Notes under the pieces: model-generated | The model's input: only the letters and a program-made list of their open reading frames with translations | Told to the model about the DNA's origin: nothing | The model's database searches: none | Program-made: the position numbers and the translations under genes | Shown here: piece by piece, positions 45,710-53,455 of the stretch | Position numbering within the stretch: position 1 is the stretch's first letter | How the letters are laid out: every line of letters starts with the position of its first letter | Assembly: GCA_049603715.1 (NCBI GenBank) | Contig: JBMYSW010000008.1 | Coordinates: forward strand, 62,001 to 126,000 | Direction: 5' to 3' | DNA length: 64,000 nt | DNA from: Pontibacterium sp049603715 | GTDB lineage: Bacteria; Pseudomonadota; Gammaproteobacteria; Pseudomonadales; Balneatricaceae

Positions 45710-47143
45710 ATGCCTAAAACACCTAAATTTTCCGATGCCATCGCCCTCGATGAAGTACTTTTTTTCAAGCTTTTAAGACACTCACTTTCTTTATCGATTA
45801 AAGAGAAAGCAGAGGTGTTGCACAAAATGCCAACTCTTTCACCCGAGCAAGTCTCAGGACTCTGCGACGTATTTGGCGAGGAGCGAGATAAATTTAAAAA
45901 TCTAGCACCAAAGCACGCCGCAGACCTCGAATATTTATCTCAAAAGGCTGCGTCTGAATGGCAAATAGTTGCACAGGAATTTGAAATACCCGAGCTAGGC
46001 GACGGCTCTTCTGAATGCCTCAATCCAAGAAAAGAATGTGGTGTCTCAAACGAAGAACAAGTCGACCGTGATAATTATCGATTAGCCAGATCACTGTCCT
46101 CGCCCTCAGATGAAGACGAGGAGAAAGAGAGCCAAGAGCCCAGAGCCCTACAGCTAACACTTGAGGGCCTCGTCAGAACGCCTTATGAGATTATCGAAGA
46201 ACTTAATACGACCGTAATAGGGCAGCAAGAAGCTAAAAAGCGCTTGGCTTCAGTTTTGTATTACAAATTGCGGGCACGGAACCGTTTATTAACCGATCCA
46301 GAGAACTCTGAGCATCTAATGCTGAGAGAAGAACCTATTTTAATGGCAGGCCCTACAGGTACAGGGAAATCACACTTAGTCAAAAGCGCGGCAAAAGCTG
46401 CAGACATCGATACTGTCATCACAGTAGACGCATCAACGGTCGTGCCCAGCGGCATTGTTGGCACCACGATTTCAGATATCGGTCGAATGATCTATGATCG
46501 CGTCGGCAGAAATCAGGAGCTGGCCGAACATGCAGTGGTGCACCTCGATGAGTTTGATAAGTTGCTGCTCAAAGAGTCCGGATTAAGCGGTGTTCTCAAC
46601 GAATTCTTGATACTACTAGAGGGCAACGTGCCGCTGAGAATCGAACCCGATAAAAACGATAGCTACCGGTATCCCACAGAGCTTGATACACGGAATATGC
46701 TGTTTATTCTCAGCGGCTCGTTTGGCATTCACTTTGAGCGCCAACGCACAAAGTCAATCGGCTTTATTGAACAGCCGAAAGTAAAAGAGGAGTTAAACCA
46801 AAGTCAACTAAAAGACTTTGAACTGCCCGCCGAACTCCGAGGCCGAATCGGTCAAATAATCACTCTCGAGCCTTTAAGCGTTGACGCTTTGGTTAAGGTG
46901 TTTTATCAAAGCCCAACCTCACCACTTAAGAAGCTAAGTGCACAACTAGGCTTAGTTAACTGTGAGCTAGAGGTGAAAGAAAATGCCGTAATAGCCTTAG
47001 CAGAGCAAAGCTTAGAACAAGAGTTGGGGGCAAGGGGGCTCTTTCAGGCATTCAATAACTTACCCATCGTGCACCACATCCGCATGCAAGCACCAGAAGC
47101 CGAAAGGCAAATATTCGTTATTGAACGAGGGGATGTAACATAA
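45710..47143 (+). CDS. Orphan ClpX-like AAA+ ATPase without zinc domain
   Basis: 477 residues. Residues 155-460 align well with ClpX: RTPYEIIEELNTTVIGQQEAKK (compare the ClpX PTPxEI...VIGQExAKK block), Walker A GPTGTGKS (214-221), Walker B VVHLDEFDKL (Asp280, Glu281), the ELRGRIGQI arginine region and sensor 2 GARG (440-443). The ClpP-docking IGF tripeptide is present (KSIGF, 350-352). Differences: the N-terminal C4 zinc domain is replaced by about 150 residues without its cysteine pattern; the pore-1 loop GYVG is GIVG (248-251), losing the substrate-gripping tyrosine; and the RKH loop is missing. AGA and ATA codons are more frequent than in neighbours, and it sits after AT-rich DNA, which suggests transfer. 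AAGGAG lies 10 bases before the ATG. Confidence 0.8.
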   Translation: MPKTPKFSDAIALDEVLFFKLLRHSLSLSIKEKAEVLHKMPTLSPEQVSGLCDVFGEERDKFKNLAPKHAADLEYLSQKAASEWQIVAQEFEIPELGDGSSECLNPRKECGVSNEEQVDRDNYRLARSLSSPSDEDEEKESQEPRALQLTLEGLVRTPYEIIEELNTTVIGQQEAKKRLASVLYYKLRARNRLLTDPENSEHLMLREEPILMAGPTGTGKSHLVKSAAKAADIDTVITVDASTVVPSGIVGTTISDIGRMIYDRVGRNQELAEHAVVHLDEFDKLLLKESGLSGVLNEFLILLEGNVPLRIEPDKNDSYRYPTELDTRNMLFILSGSFGIHFERQRTKSIGFIEQPKVKEELNQSQLKDFELPAELRGRIGQIITLEPLSVDALVKVFYQSPTSPLKKLSAQLGLVNCELEVKENAVIALAEQSLEQELGARGLFQAFNNLPIVHHIRMQAPEAERQIFVIERGDVT

Positions 47144-47148
47144 GACAC

Positions 47149-47174
47149 GCCCCCAAGGCACAAACATTGGGGGC
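47149..47174 (+). terminator. Hairpin after the ClpX-like gene
   Basis: GCCCCCAA / TTGGGGGC, perfect 8-bp stem with a 10-base loop, 5 bases after the stop. No T-run follows, so termination strength is uncertain. Confidence 0.5.
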
Positions 47175-47183
47175 AACAAAAGC

Positions 47184-47219
47184 AAAAATTTGCGAAGAGG
47201 GATTACTTAACCTCTTCGC
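47184..47219 (-). terminator. Terminator of lipA overlapping its stop codon
   Basis: On the minus strand GCGAAGAGG and CCTCTTCGC form a 9-bp stem whose loop contains the lipA TAA, followed by AAATTTTT. Confidence 0.85.
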
Positions 47220-48177
47220 CTTTTGCTTGTAGGTCGGCATGGTAAGAAGAGCGTACAAGCGGGCCACAAGCAGCGTGCTTAAAGCCAAGCTCTTTAGCAA
47301 TACGAGTAAACTCATCAAACTCAGCAGGGGTTACAAAGCGCTCTACCTTAAGGTGGTTACGGCTCGGCTGTAGGTACTGACCAATAGTCAACATATCGAC
47401 GTTGTGGGCACGAAGGTCTTTCATTACTTCAATGATTTCTTCGTTAGTTTCACCCAAGCCAACCATCAAACCCGACTTGGTACGAACCTCAGGGTTTTGC
47501 TCTTTGAATTTTTTCAACAGATCCAATGACCACTGGTAGTCAGAACCTGGACGCGCTTGCTTATATAGGCGAGGCACTGTTTCCATGTTGTGGTTAAGCA
47601 CATCAGGAGGACAAGTGTTTAGCACCTCTAGGGCGATGTCCATACGTCCACGGAAGTCAGGAACCAGGGTTTCGATTTGCACGGTTGGCGACAATTCACG
47701 GGTTTCGCGAACACAGTTTACAAAGTGCTCAGCACCACCGTCGCGAAGGTCATCACGGTCAACCGACGTGATAACAACGTACTTGAGGCCCATATCCGCA
47801 ATCGCTTCTGCGAGCTCACGCGGCTCATTTTCATCTAACGGGTTTGGACGACCGTGCGCCACATCACAGAAAGGACAACGACGAGTACAGATTTCGCCCA
47901 TGATCATAAAGGTGGCGGTACCGTGGCTGAAACACTCGCCAAGGTTAGGGCAGCTTGCTTCTTCACATACAGAAGCCAGCTTGTGCTTACGCAGTTTATC
48001 TTTAATGCGTGTTACTTCGGCGCTGGAGCCCATTTTAACCCGTAGCCAATCGGGCTTACGTGGCATTTCGTCTTTTTCAGTAGGAATCACCTTAATCGGG
48101 ATTCGGGCCACTTTATCAGCACCGCGAAGCTTTTCGCCTTGTTTGGCGCGTTTTGGAGATTCTACTGAATTTGACAT
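47203..48177 (-). CDS. lipA: Lipoyl synthase
   Basis: 324 residues. The auxiliary cluster motif CEEASCPNLGECF and radical SAM motif CTRRCPFC are complete, and the C-terminal RSSYHAD serine that ligates the auxiliary cluster is present. It inserts two sulfurs into octanoyl chains on lipoyl domains. lipB lies 4 bases upstream, so the two form one operon with ybeD. Confidence 0.98.
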   Translation of the reverse strand: MSNSVESPKRAKQGEKLRGADKVARIPIKVIPTEKDEMPRKPDWLRVKMGSSAEVTRIKDKLRKHKLASVCEEASCPNLGECFSHGTATFMIMGEICTRRCPFCDVAHGRPNPLDENEPRELAEAIADMGLKYVVITSVDRDDLRDGGAEHFVNCVRETRELSPTVQIETLVPDFRGRMDIALEVLNTCPPDVLNHNMETVPRLYKQARPGSDYQWSLDLLKKFKEQNPEVRTKSGLMVGLGETNEEIIEVMKDLRAHNVDMLTIGQYLQPSRNHLKVERFVTPAEFDEFTRIAKELGFKHAACGPLVRSSYHADLQAKGEEVK

Positions 48178-48181
48178 GTTT

Positions 48182-48835
48182 TTAGTCTTCCAACGAATGT
48201 AACAAAGAGTGCGAAGTATAACCGATTTTTGTCTTTAAGTGGGCTAATAGGTCCCACTGGGTTACTTCAAAAGTAGCACTGCTATCGAGGGTGTGAACAT
48301 CGACCATCGGCATACCGGCATAACCACAGGGGTTAATGCGCAAAAACGGCGTTAAGTCCATATCAACGTTTAACGCCAAACCATGGAAAGTGCAGCCACG
48401 ACGAACGCGCAGGCCAAGCGAAGCGACTTTAGCATCCCCAACATAAACACCGGGTGCGTCGGGTTTAGCATAGGCATCAATGCCCCTTGCCTTTAGTAAC
48501 TCGACGATGCTGTCTTCCATAATGCTGACCATTTCGCGCACGCCCAGCTTTTTACGACGAATATCAATTAATAGATACACCACTAATTGGCCGGGGCCGT
48601 GGTAAGTGACTTGGCCACCGCGGTCGACTTGTACGACAGGAATATCACCGGGCATTAGCAGGTGTTCTTCTTTACCTGCTTGGCCTTGGGTAAACACGGG
48701 CTCATGCTGAAGAAGCCATATTTCGTCTGGGGTATTTTCATCGCGACTTTGGGTGAAGTCTTTCATCCGCTGCCACGTCGAGTCGTAAGGTACGCAACCT
48801 AGGTCACGTACCACGACTTGGCTGAGGTCTAGCAT
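48182..48835 (-). CDS. lipB: Octanoyl-ACP:protein octanoyltransferase LipB
   Basis: 217 residues. The RGGQVTYHGPGQLVVY active-site region and the catalytic Cys in NPCGYAGM are present. It transfers octanoate from ACP to lipoyl domains, giving the substrate of LipA. Its start overlaps the ybeD stop by one base. Confidence 0.97.
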   Translation of the reverse strand: MLDLSQVVVRDLGCVPYDSTWQRMKDFTQSRDENTPDEIWLLQHEPVFTQGQAGKEEHLLMPGDIPVVQVDRGGQVTYHGPGQLVVYLLIDIRRKKLGVREMVSIMEDSIVELLKARGIDAYAKPDAPGVYVGDAKVASLGLRVRRGCTFHGLALNVDMDLTPFLRINPCGYAGMPMVDVHTLDSSATFEVTQWDLLAHLKTKIGYTSHSLLHSLED

Positions 48836-49116
48836 TAAATCACCATATTCACTTGGCCCGTTGCTTTAAGGGCTTCATGAATATCCTTTAACTGAGCTTC
48901 ACCCGTAGCGGTAATCGCAAAACGCACCGACTGAAAGGTGCCTTTGCTGCTGTCTTGCACGGAGACGGTGGCAAGGTCTAGGTCAGGTGCAAACTGTTGC
49001 ACCACTTCAATTACAAGACCTTTAAAGCCATCGGATTTTCGACCCACCACTTTGATTGGGTAGTTTTCACATGGAAACTCAATTTTAGGTGGGTCTTGTG
49101 GGGTGTTCTCTGTCAT
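48835..49116 (-). CDS. ybeD: YbeD, DUF493 family
   Basis: 93 residues with a ferredoxin-like/ACT-like beta-alpha-beta pattern: IEFPCENYPIKVVG, then FQSVRFAITATGEAQLKDIHEALKATGQVNMVI. It is always found between dacA and lipB; a regulatory role linked to lipoylation has been suggested, not proven. Confidence 0.93.
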   Translation of the reverse strand: MTENTPQDPPKIEFPCENYPIKVVGRKSDGFKGLVIEVVQQFAPDLDLATVSVQDSSKGTFQSVRFAITATGEAQLKDIHEALKATGQVNMVI

Positions 49117-49130
49117 TAGGTCTTGCCGTA

Positions 49131-50300
49131 TTAACTAATTAGGTTGGTGAAAAACAGTAGCACTGCGTGCCATAGGCGCTTAAATAGCCCTGCGGGTTCG
49201 ACGCTTTCTAGCGCCACGAGCGGTACTTCTTTAACGAGCTCGCCACCCAGCTGGATGCGCACTTTACCGTATTCTTGGCCTTTTTGAACCGGTGCTTTAA
49301 TCACGCGGTCAATATCCATTACCGCTTCCATTTGCTCTGCCTGACCACGAGGAATAGTCACTGCCAGCGGCTCTGCTAGACCAAGCTGAATACCATCGGC
49401 AGTGCCCGCCCATACTTTGCTTTCGGTAAGGCTAACGCCAGCGTCATAGAGCTTGTGCGTACGGAAGTAACGGAATGCGTAAGCCAATAGCTTTTGGCTT
49501 TCTTGAGCACGAGCTTCTTCGCTACGTGTACCTAAAACCACCGAAATAACACGCATACCATCGCGCACAGCCGAAGCCACTAGACAGTAACCGGCCGCAT
49601 CAGTGTGGCCGGTTTTCATACCGTCGACAGTTTTGTCGCGCCATAACAACTTGTTACGGTTTGGTTGGCGAATATCGTTGTAGGTAAAGTACTTTTCAGA
49701 ATAGGTTTTGTAGCGGTCTGGGTAGTTTTGAATAATCGCACGCGCCAAAATTGCCATATCAAGGGCAGAAGACACATGACCTTCGTGAGGCAAGCCAGTG
49801 GCATTTTCGAAGTTGGTTTCCATCATACCCAACTCACGTGCGTGTTGGTTCATCAAACCCGCAAACGCCGCTTCGCTACCGGCCACATGCTCAGCCAGTG
49901 CCACTGAAGCATCGTTGCCCGACTGGATAATCATGCCTTTTACAAGGTCGGCCACTTTTACCTGCGTGCCTTCTTGAATAAACATACGAGAGCCCGGTGT
50001 ACGCCACGCTTTTTCGCTGACGAGCACCAAGTCTTGTTCGCTAATGTTGCCTTTGTTTAGCTCGTAAGCCACCACATAGCTGGTCATTAGCTTAGTTAAG
50101 CTTGCCGGAGGAAAGCGTTCGCTGGCTTTGTGCTCAGCAATAATTTCACCGGTATCGGCATCCATAATAACGTAGGCCGTTGCCGCTACCCGAGGCGGTG
50201 CAGGAATCAAGGCTGCTGCCGAGGCTTGGATACTTGGCGCCATAAGGGTTAGTAGGACCATAAAGGCAGAAAATAGGCGTGATAAGTATTTTGTTCTCAT
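49131..50300 (-). CDS. dacA: D-alanyl-D-alanine carboxypeptidase (PBP5/6 type)
   Basis: 389 residues from the ATG at 50300, which begins the signal peptide (MRTKYLSRLFSAFMVLLTLM, cleavage near ASA-AAL). The frame is open back to a GTG at 50354, which lacks a ribosome binding site. Penicillin-binding motifs are SLTK (PASLTKLMTSY), SGN (IQSGNDASVA) and KTG (GMKTGHT). The C-terminal PBP5 beta domain ends in an amphipathic helix (LFKRLWHAVLLFFTNLIS) that anchors it to the inner membrane. It trims the terminal D-Ala of peptidoglycan pentapeptides. Confidence 0.95.
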   Translation of the reverse strand: MRTKYLSRLFSAFMVLLTLMAPSIQASAAALIPAPPRVAATAYVIMDADTGEIIAEHKASERFPPASLTKLMTSYVVAYELNKGNISEQDLVLVSEKAWRTPGSRMFIQEGTQVKVADLVKGMIIQSGNDASVALAEHVAGSEAAFAGLMNQHARELGMMETNFENATGLPHEGHVSSALDMAILARAIIQNYPDRYKTYSEKYFTYNDIRQPNRNKLLWRDKTVDGMKTGHTDAAGYCLVASAVRDGMRVISVVLGTRSEEARAQESQKLLAYAFRYFRTHKLYDAGVSLTESKVWAGTADGIQLGLAEPLAVTIPRGQAEQMEAVMDIDRVIKAPVQKGQEYGKVRIQLGGELVKEVPLVALESVEPAGLFKRLWHAVLLFFTNLIS

Positions 50301-50372
50301 AGTCAGGCTAAGGTTCCAAATGCTTAATTTTAAATCAGGGTTTATCGCACACACGACTTAAGTGGTAAGACT

Positions 50373-51242
50373 TTACTGAGGCTGGCTCGACAAGTCCACC
50401 ACTCGGGCGCCACCAAAGCCCGCTTGGCTGAGCTGACGAATAAGCGCGCTGCTGTCCGTTGAGCTATTCAATGGCCCAAGCTGGACACGGTAGACCTTTT
50501 TACTGTTGAGGTAATATTCACGAATCACCCCATTCAGGCCCGTTAAGTTCACTGTCGAGACGGCCACTTGGCGAGCCACTGCTTCGCTGGAGTAGGCGCC
50601 CACTTGAATATATTGAGCAGCACCACTGCGATCTTGTACCGGAACACGACTTTGTGTCGCTGTTACGGCTGTGCTGGTTTTATTCCATGTACGCGGATCA
50701 ATCGCTTCGACTTCTACCTGCGCTGTACCGCTTTTAAGCATATCTAGCTTAGCGGCCGCGGCGTAGGATAAGTCGATGATACGCCCCGGATGAAAAGGGC
50801 CGCGATCGTTTACACGCACAATCACTTTTTTTCCATTCGATAGGTTAGTCACTTGCACGTAGGTTGGTAGCGGCAACGACTTGTGAGCCGCTGTCATACC
50901 ATACATATCGTACACCTCGCCGTTTGAGGTTTTGTGACCATGAAACTTTTTACCGTACCAAGAAGCACCGCCTCGCTCTTTGTAACCTAACGAAGAGGCC
51001 ATGACCGAATAGGTTTTTCCCAACACTGTGTAGCGGCTTTTGTTGCCTCCACGACTCTTTGGTTCGACTTTGGGCACGGCATCTTTCACATGGGATACAT
51101 CCACCGGTGCACTTGGCCCGTGGTCGTGCTTAATGGCGTAGCGAGAAGAATTAGAGCCACTGCTACTACACCCAGCAAGCAATGCAACGCAAAATAACAG
51201 ACTGAGCCACTGAATGGGTTGGGTAAGCTGAATACCTGCCAT
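50373..51242 (-). CDS. rlpA: RlpA-family septal ring lytic transglycosylase
   Basis: 289 residues. Lipoprotein signal (LLFCVALLAGCSSSG), a double-psi beta-barrel domain (about 90-185: GGASWYGKKFHGHKTSNGEVYD, RVNDRGPFHPGRIIDLSYAAA) with the catalytic Asp of RVNDRGP, and a C-terminal SPOR domain (about 210-285) that binds denuded glycan. It cleaves naked glycan strands at the septum. Standard place between dacA and mltB. Confidence 0.95.
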   Translation of the reverse strand: MAGIQLTQPIQWLSLLFCVALLAGCSSSGSNSSRYAIKHDHGPSAPVDVSHVKDAVPKVEPKSRGGNKSRYTVLGKTYSVMASSLGYKERGGASWYGKKFHGHKTSNGEVYDMYGMTAAHKSLPLPTYVQVTNLSNGKKVIVRVNDRGPFHPGRIIDLSYAAAAKLDMLKSGTAQVEVEAIDPRTWNKTSTAVTATQSRVPVQDRSGAAQYIQVGAYSSEAVARQVAVSTVNLTGLNGVIREYYLNSKKVYRVQLGPLNSSTDSSALIRQLSQAGFGGARVVDLSSQPQ

Positions 51243-51245
51243 CGG

Positions 51246-52277
51246 TTAAAGTCCTTTTTTTGCCTCAGCAATGGCCTGACTCAATTCGTACACGGCCATG
51301 GCGTAAAGTCGGCTGCGGTTATAACGAGTAATCACATAAAAATTAGGCAAACCAAAAACATGATGAACTTGGTCATCACGGGTTAAGGCCATCAGTGTCG
51401 CGGGCTGATCGCCACTCAGTGGAGCACTGGCAAGCACACCACGCTGTCGCCACTCTTTAAGTGTCACACTCGGCTTTAAGCTTTGATTCACCCACTCATC
51501 AGAAATCTCTACTTTTGCAGACACTGGGCTGACGACTGGTTGATTAAGCACCCAACCATGCTGTTTAAAATAGTTAGCTACGCTGGCAATGGCGTCGGTT
51601 TTACTTTCCCACAAGTTGCGTTTTCCGTCGCCATCAAAGTCCACCGCATAAGCTCGAAAGCTAGATGGTATAAACTGGCCGTAGCCCATGGCCCCTGCGT
51701 AAGAGCCTTTCAGAGAGAAAGGTGCGATACCCTCTTCTTGGGTCATGCGAACGTATTCGGCCAGCTGCTTGGTAAAAAACTCACTGCGCCGTGGGTAGTC
51801 AAAACCCAAGGTCGCCAATGCATCTACGACCCTAAAGCCCCCCATAATGCGACCATAGTGGGTTTCTACCCCAATAATTGCCACGATCATTTCGGCCGGC
51901 ACACCAAACTCGGCCTGTGCTTTTTCTAGTGCGACTTGGTTTTCATTCCAAAAATTAACACCCCGCTCAATACGCTTGGGCGTCATAAAAATTTGACGAT
52001 ACTCACCCCAGTTCAGGCGCTTTTCGGCCGGTTTCGACATGAGATCTAAAATGCGTTGTTGCGGCTTTGCCTCAGCAATTAAACCTGTGAGCATGGCTTC
52101 GTCATAACCTTCGGCCACCATTTGAGCGATAAAGGCTTTTGCATTGGGGTGGCTTGTATAATCTGCGCTCGCCTTCAAGGGTGACTTATCATCAGCCAAC
52201 ACAAGCGAAGCATTAAAGCCCATCAAAGCCGTTGCCGATAGGCAGGCAAACCATTGTAGTAACCTTGGTTTCTTCAT
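51246..52277 (-). CDS. mltB: Membrane-bound lytic murein transglycosylase B
   Basis: 343 residues from the ATG at 52277 (AGGGA upstream), which begins the signal peptide (LLQWFACLSATALMGFNASLVLA). The catalytic Glu lies in AIIGVETHYGRIMGGFRV, and the family block SYAGAMGYGQFIPSSFRAYAVDFDGDGKRNLW is intact. It lacks the lipobox seen in E. coli MltB, so it is a soluble periplasmic form like SltB1 of Pseudomonas. Confidence 0.93.
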   Translation of the reverse strand: MKKPRLLQWFACLSATALMGFNASLVLADDKSPLKASADYTSHPNAKAFIAQMVAEGYDEAMLTGLIAEAKPQQRILDLMSKPAEKRLNWGEYRQIFMTPKRIERGVNFWNENQVALEKAQAEFGVPAEMIVAIIGVETHYGRIMGGFRVVDALATLGFDYPRRSEFFTKQLAEYVRMTQEEGIAPFSLKGSYAGAMGYGQFIPSSFRAYAVDFDGDGKRNLWESKTDAIASVANYFKQHGWVLNQPVVSPVSAKVEISDEWVNQSLKPSVTLKEWRQRGVLASAPLSGDQPATLMALTRDDQVHHVFGLPNFYVITRYNRSRLYAMAVYELSQAIAEAKKGL

Positions 52278-52318
52278 GATTTTCGTCCCTTTGTTGCGCT
52301 CAGTTATTATTGTCATCG

Positions 52319-53455
52319 CTATTTCGCCGCCATGGTTTTGTCGGCACTCATAGCCATCATTACCCCAAAGCCCGCAAGCAAGGTAACCACCGATGTACCG
52401 CCATAACTCACCATAGGTAGAGGCACGCCTACAACGGGTAGTACGCCACTCACCATGCCCATGTTGACGACCACGTAAACAAAAAAGGTAAGGATAATGG
52501 AGCCAGAGGCTAATCGACCAAAACTATGGCGTGTGCTCGCGGCCAAGTAAAGGCCACGGCCAATAATGCAGGCATAAAGTAACATCAAAAAGAGCACACC
52601 CAACAAGCCGAGTTCTTCTGCAATGACGGCGATAATAAAGTCCGTATGGGACTCGGGCAAAAAGTCGAGCTGCGACTGAGTCCCGGTTAACCAGCCTTTA
52701 CCTGACACGCCACCCGAGCCAATGGCGGTTTTTGACTGAATAATATTCCAACCGCTACCCAGTGGGTCTTTTTCTGGCTCAAGGAACGTCAGTACCCGCT
52801 GTTTTTGATATTCTGCCATGGTCATCCAAAGTAATGGCAAGGCCGCTAACGCAGCCCCCAATGACATAAAAATCCATCGCCACTGAATGCCCGAAAAGAG
52901 CAGTACAAAAATACCGGACGCGCCAATCAGTAGCGAGGTACCCAAGTCCGGCTGTTGCTTAATCATTAAGGTAGGAATGGCCACAAGAACGAGGGCAACG
53001 GCAATATCCACTAGGCGAGGTGGCAAGGGTTTTCGAGCCAGATAAAAGGCCACCATGATAGGAAGTGCCAACTTCATAAACTCAGATGGCTGAATCCGAA
53101 AACCAGGTAACTGCAGCCAACGCGTCGCACCCTTTGCACCGACGCCAAATAGCAGCACACAAGCCAACATCACCAGCATGCCCACATACACCAGCGGAAT
53201 CCAGCGACCAATGAACGCCGGCCTAAACTGCGCCAAAATGATTAATGCGACAAAGCCGACAGAAATTCGGATGCCCTGACGCACCACCGCCCCCATATCT
53301 TGGCCAGATGCACTAAATTGCACGAATAAACCAAAACCACACAGCAAAAGCAGTAGCAATAGCAGCGGAGCGTCGAGGTGGGTATAGCTCCACAAACTTG
53401 GCTTGCGACGAAAGGCCTCAACGGCGCTGGGCATACTCCGTTGATATTCAGTCAT
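52319..53455 (-). CDS. rodA: Peptidoglycan glycosyltransferase RodA
   Basis: 378 residues, SEDS family with about ten membrane helices. Conserved pieces: SAGQD-like start (FSASGQDMGAV), the KLALPIMVAFYLAR segment after the GFRIQPSEFMK motif, the large periplasmic loop SGWNIIQSKTAIGSGGVSGKGWLTGTQSQLDFLPESHTDFI and LPMVSYGGTS. It polymerises glycan for cell elongation with PBP2, whose gene overlaps its start by 8 bases. Confidence 0.97.
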   Translation of the reverse strand: MTEYQRSMPSAVEAFRRKPSLWSYTHLDAPLLLLLLLLCGFGLFVQFSASGQDMGAVVRQGIRISVGFVALIILAQFRPAFIGRWIPLVYVGMLVMLACVLLFGVGAKGATRWLQLPGFRIQPSEFMKLALPIMVAFYLARKPLPPRLVDIAVALVLVAIPTLMIKQQPDLGTSLLIGASGIFVLLFSGIQWRWIFMSLGAALAALPLLWMTMAEYQKQRVLTFLEPEKDPLGSGWNIIQSKTAIGSGGVSGKGWLTGTQSQLDFLPESHTDFIIAVIAEELGLLGVLFLMLLYACIIGRGLYLAASTRHSFGRLASGSIILTFFVYVVVNMGMVSGVLPVVGVPLPMVSYGGTSVVTLLAGFGVMMAMSADKTMAAK

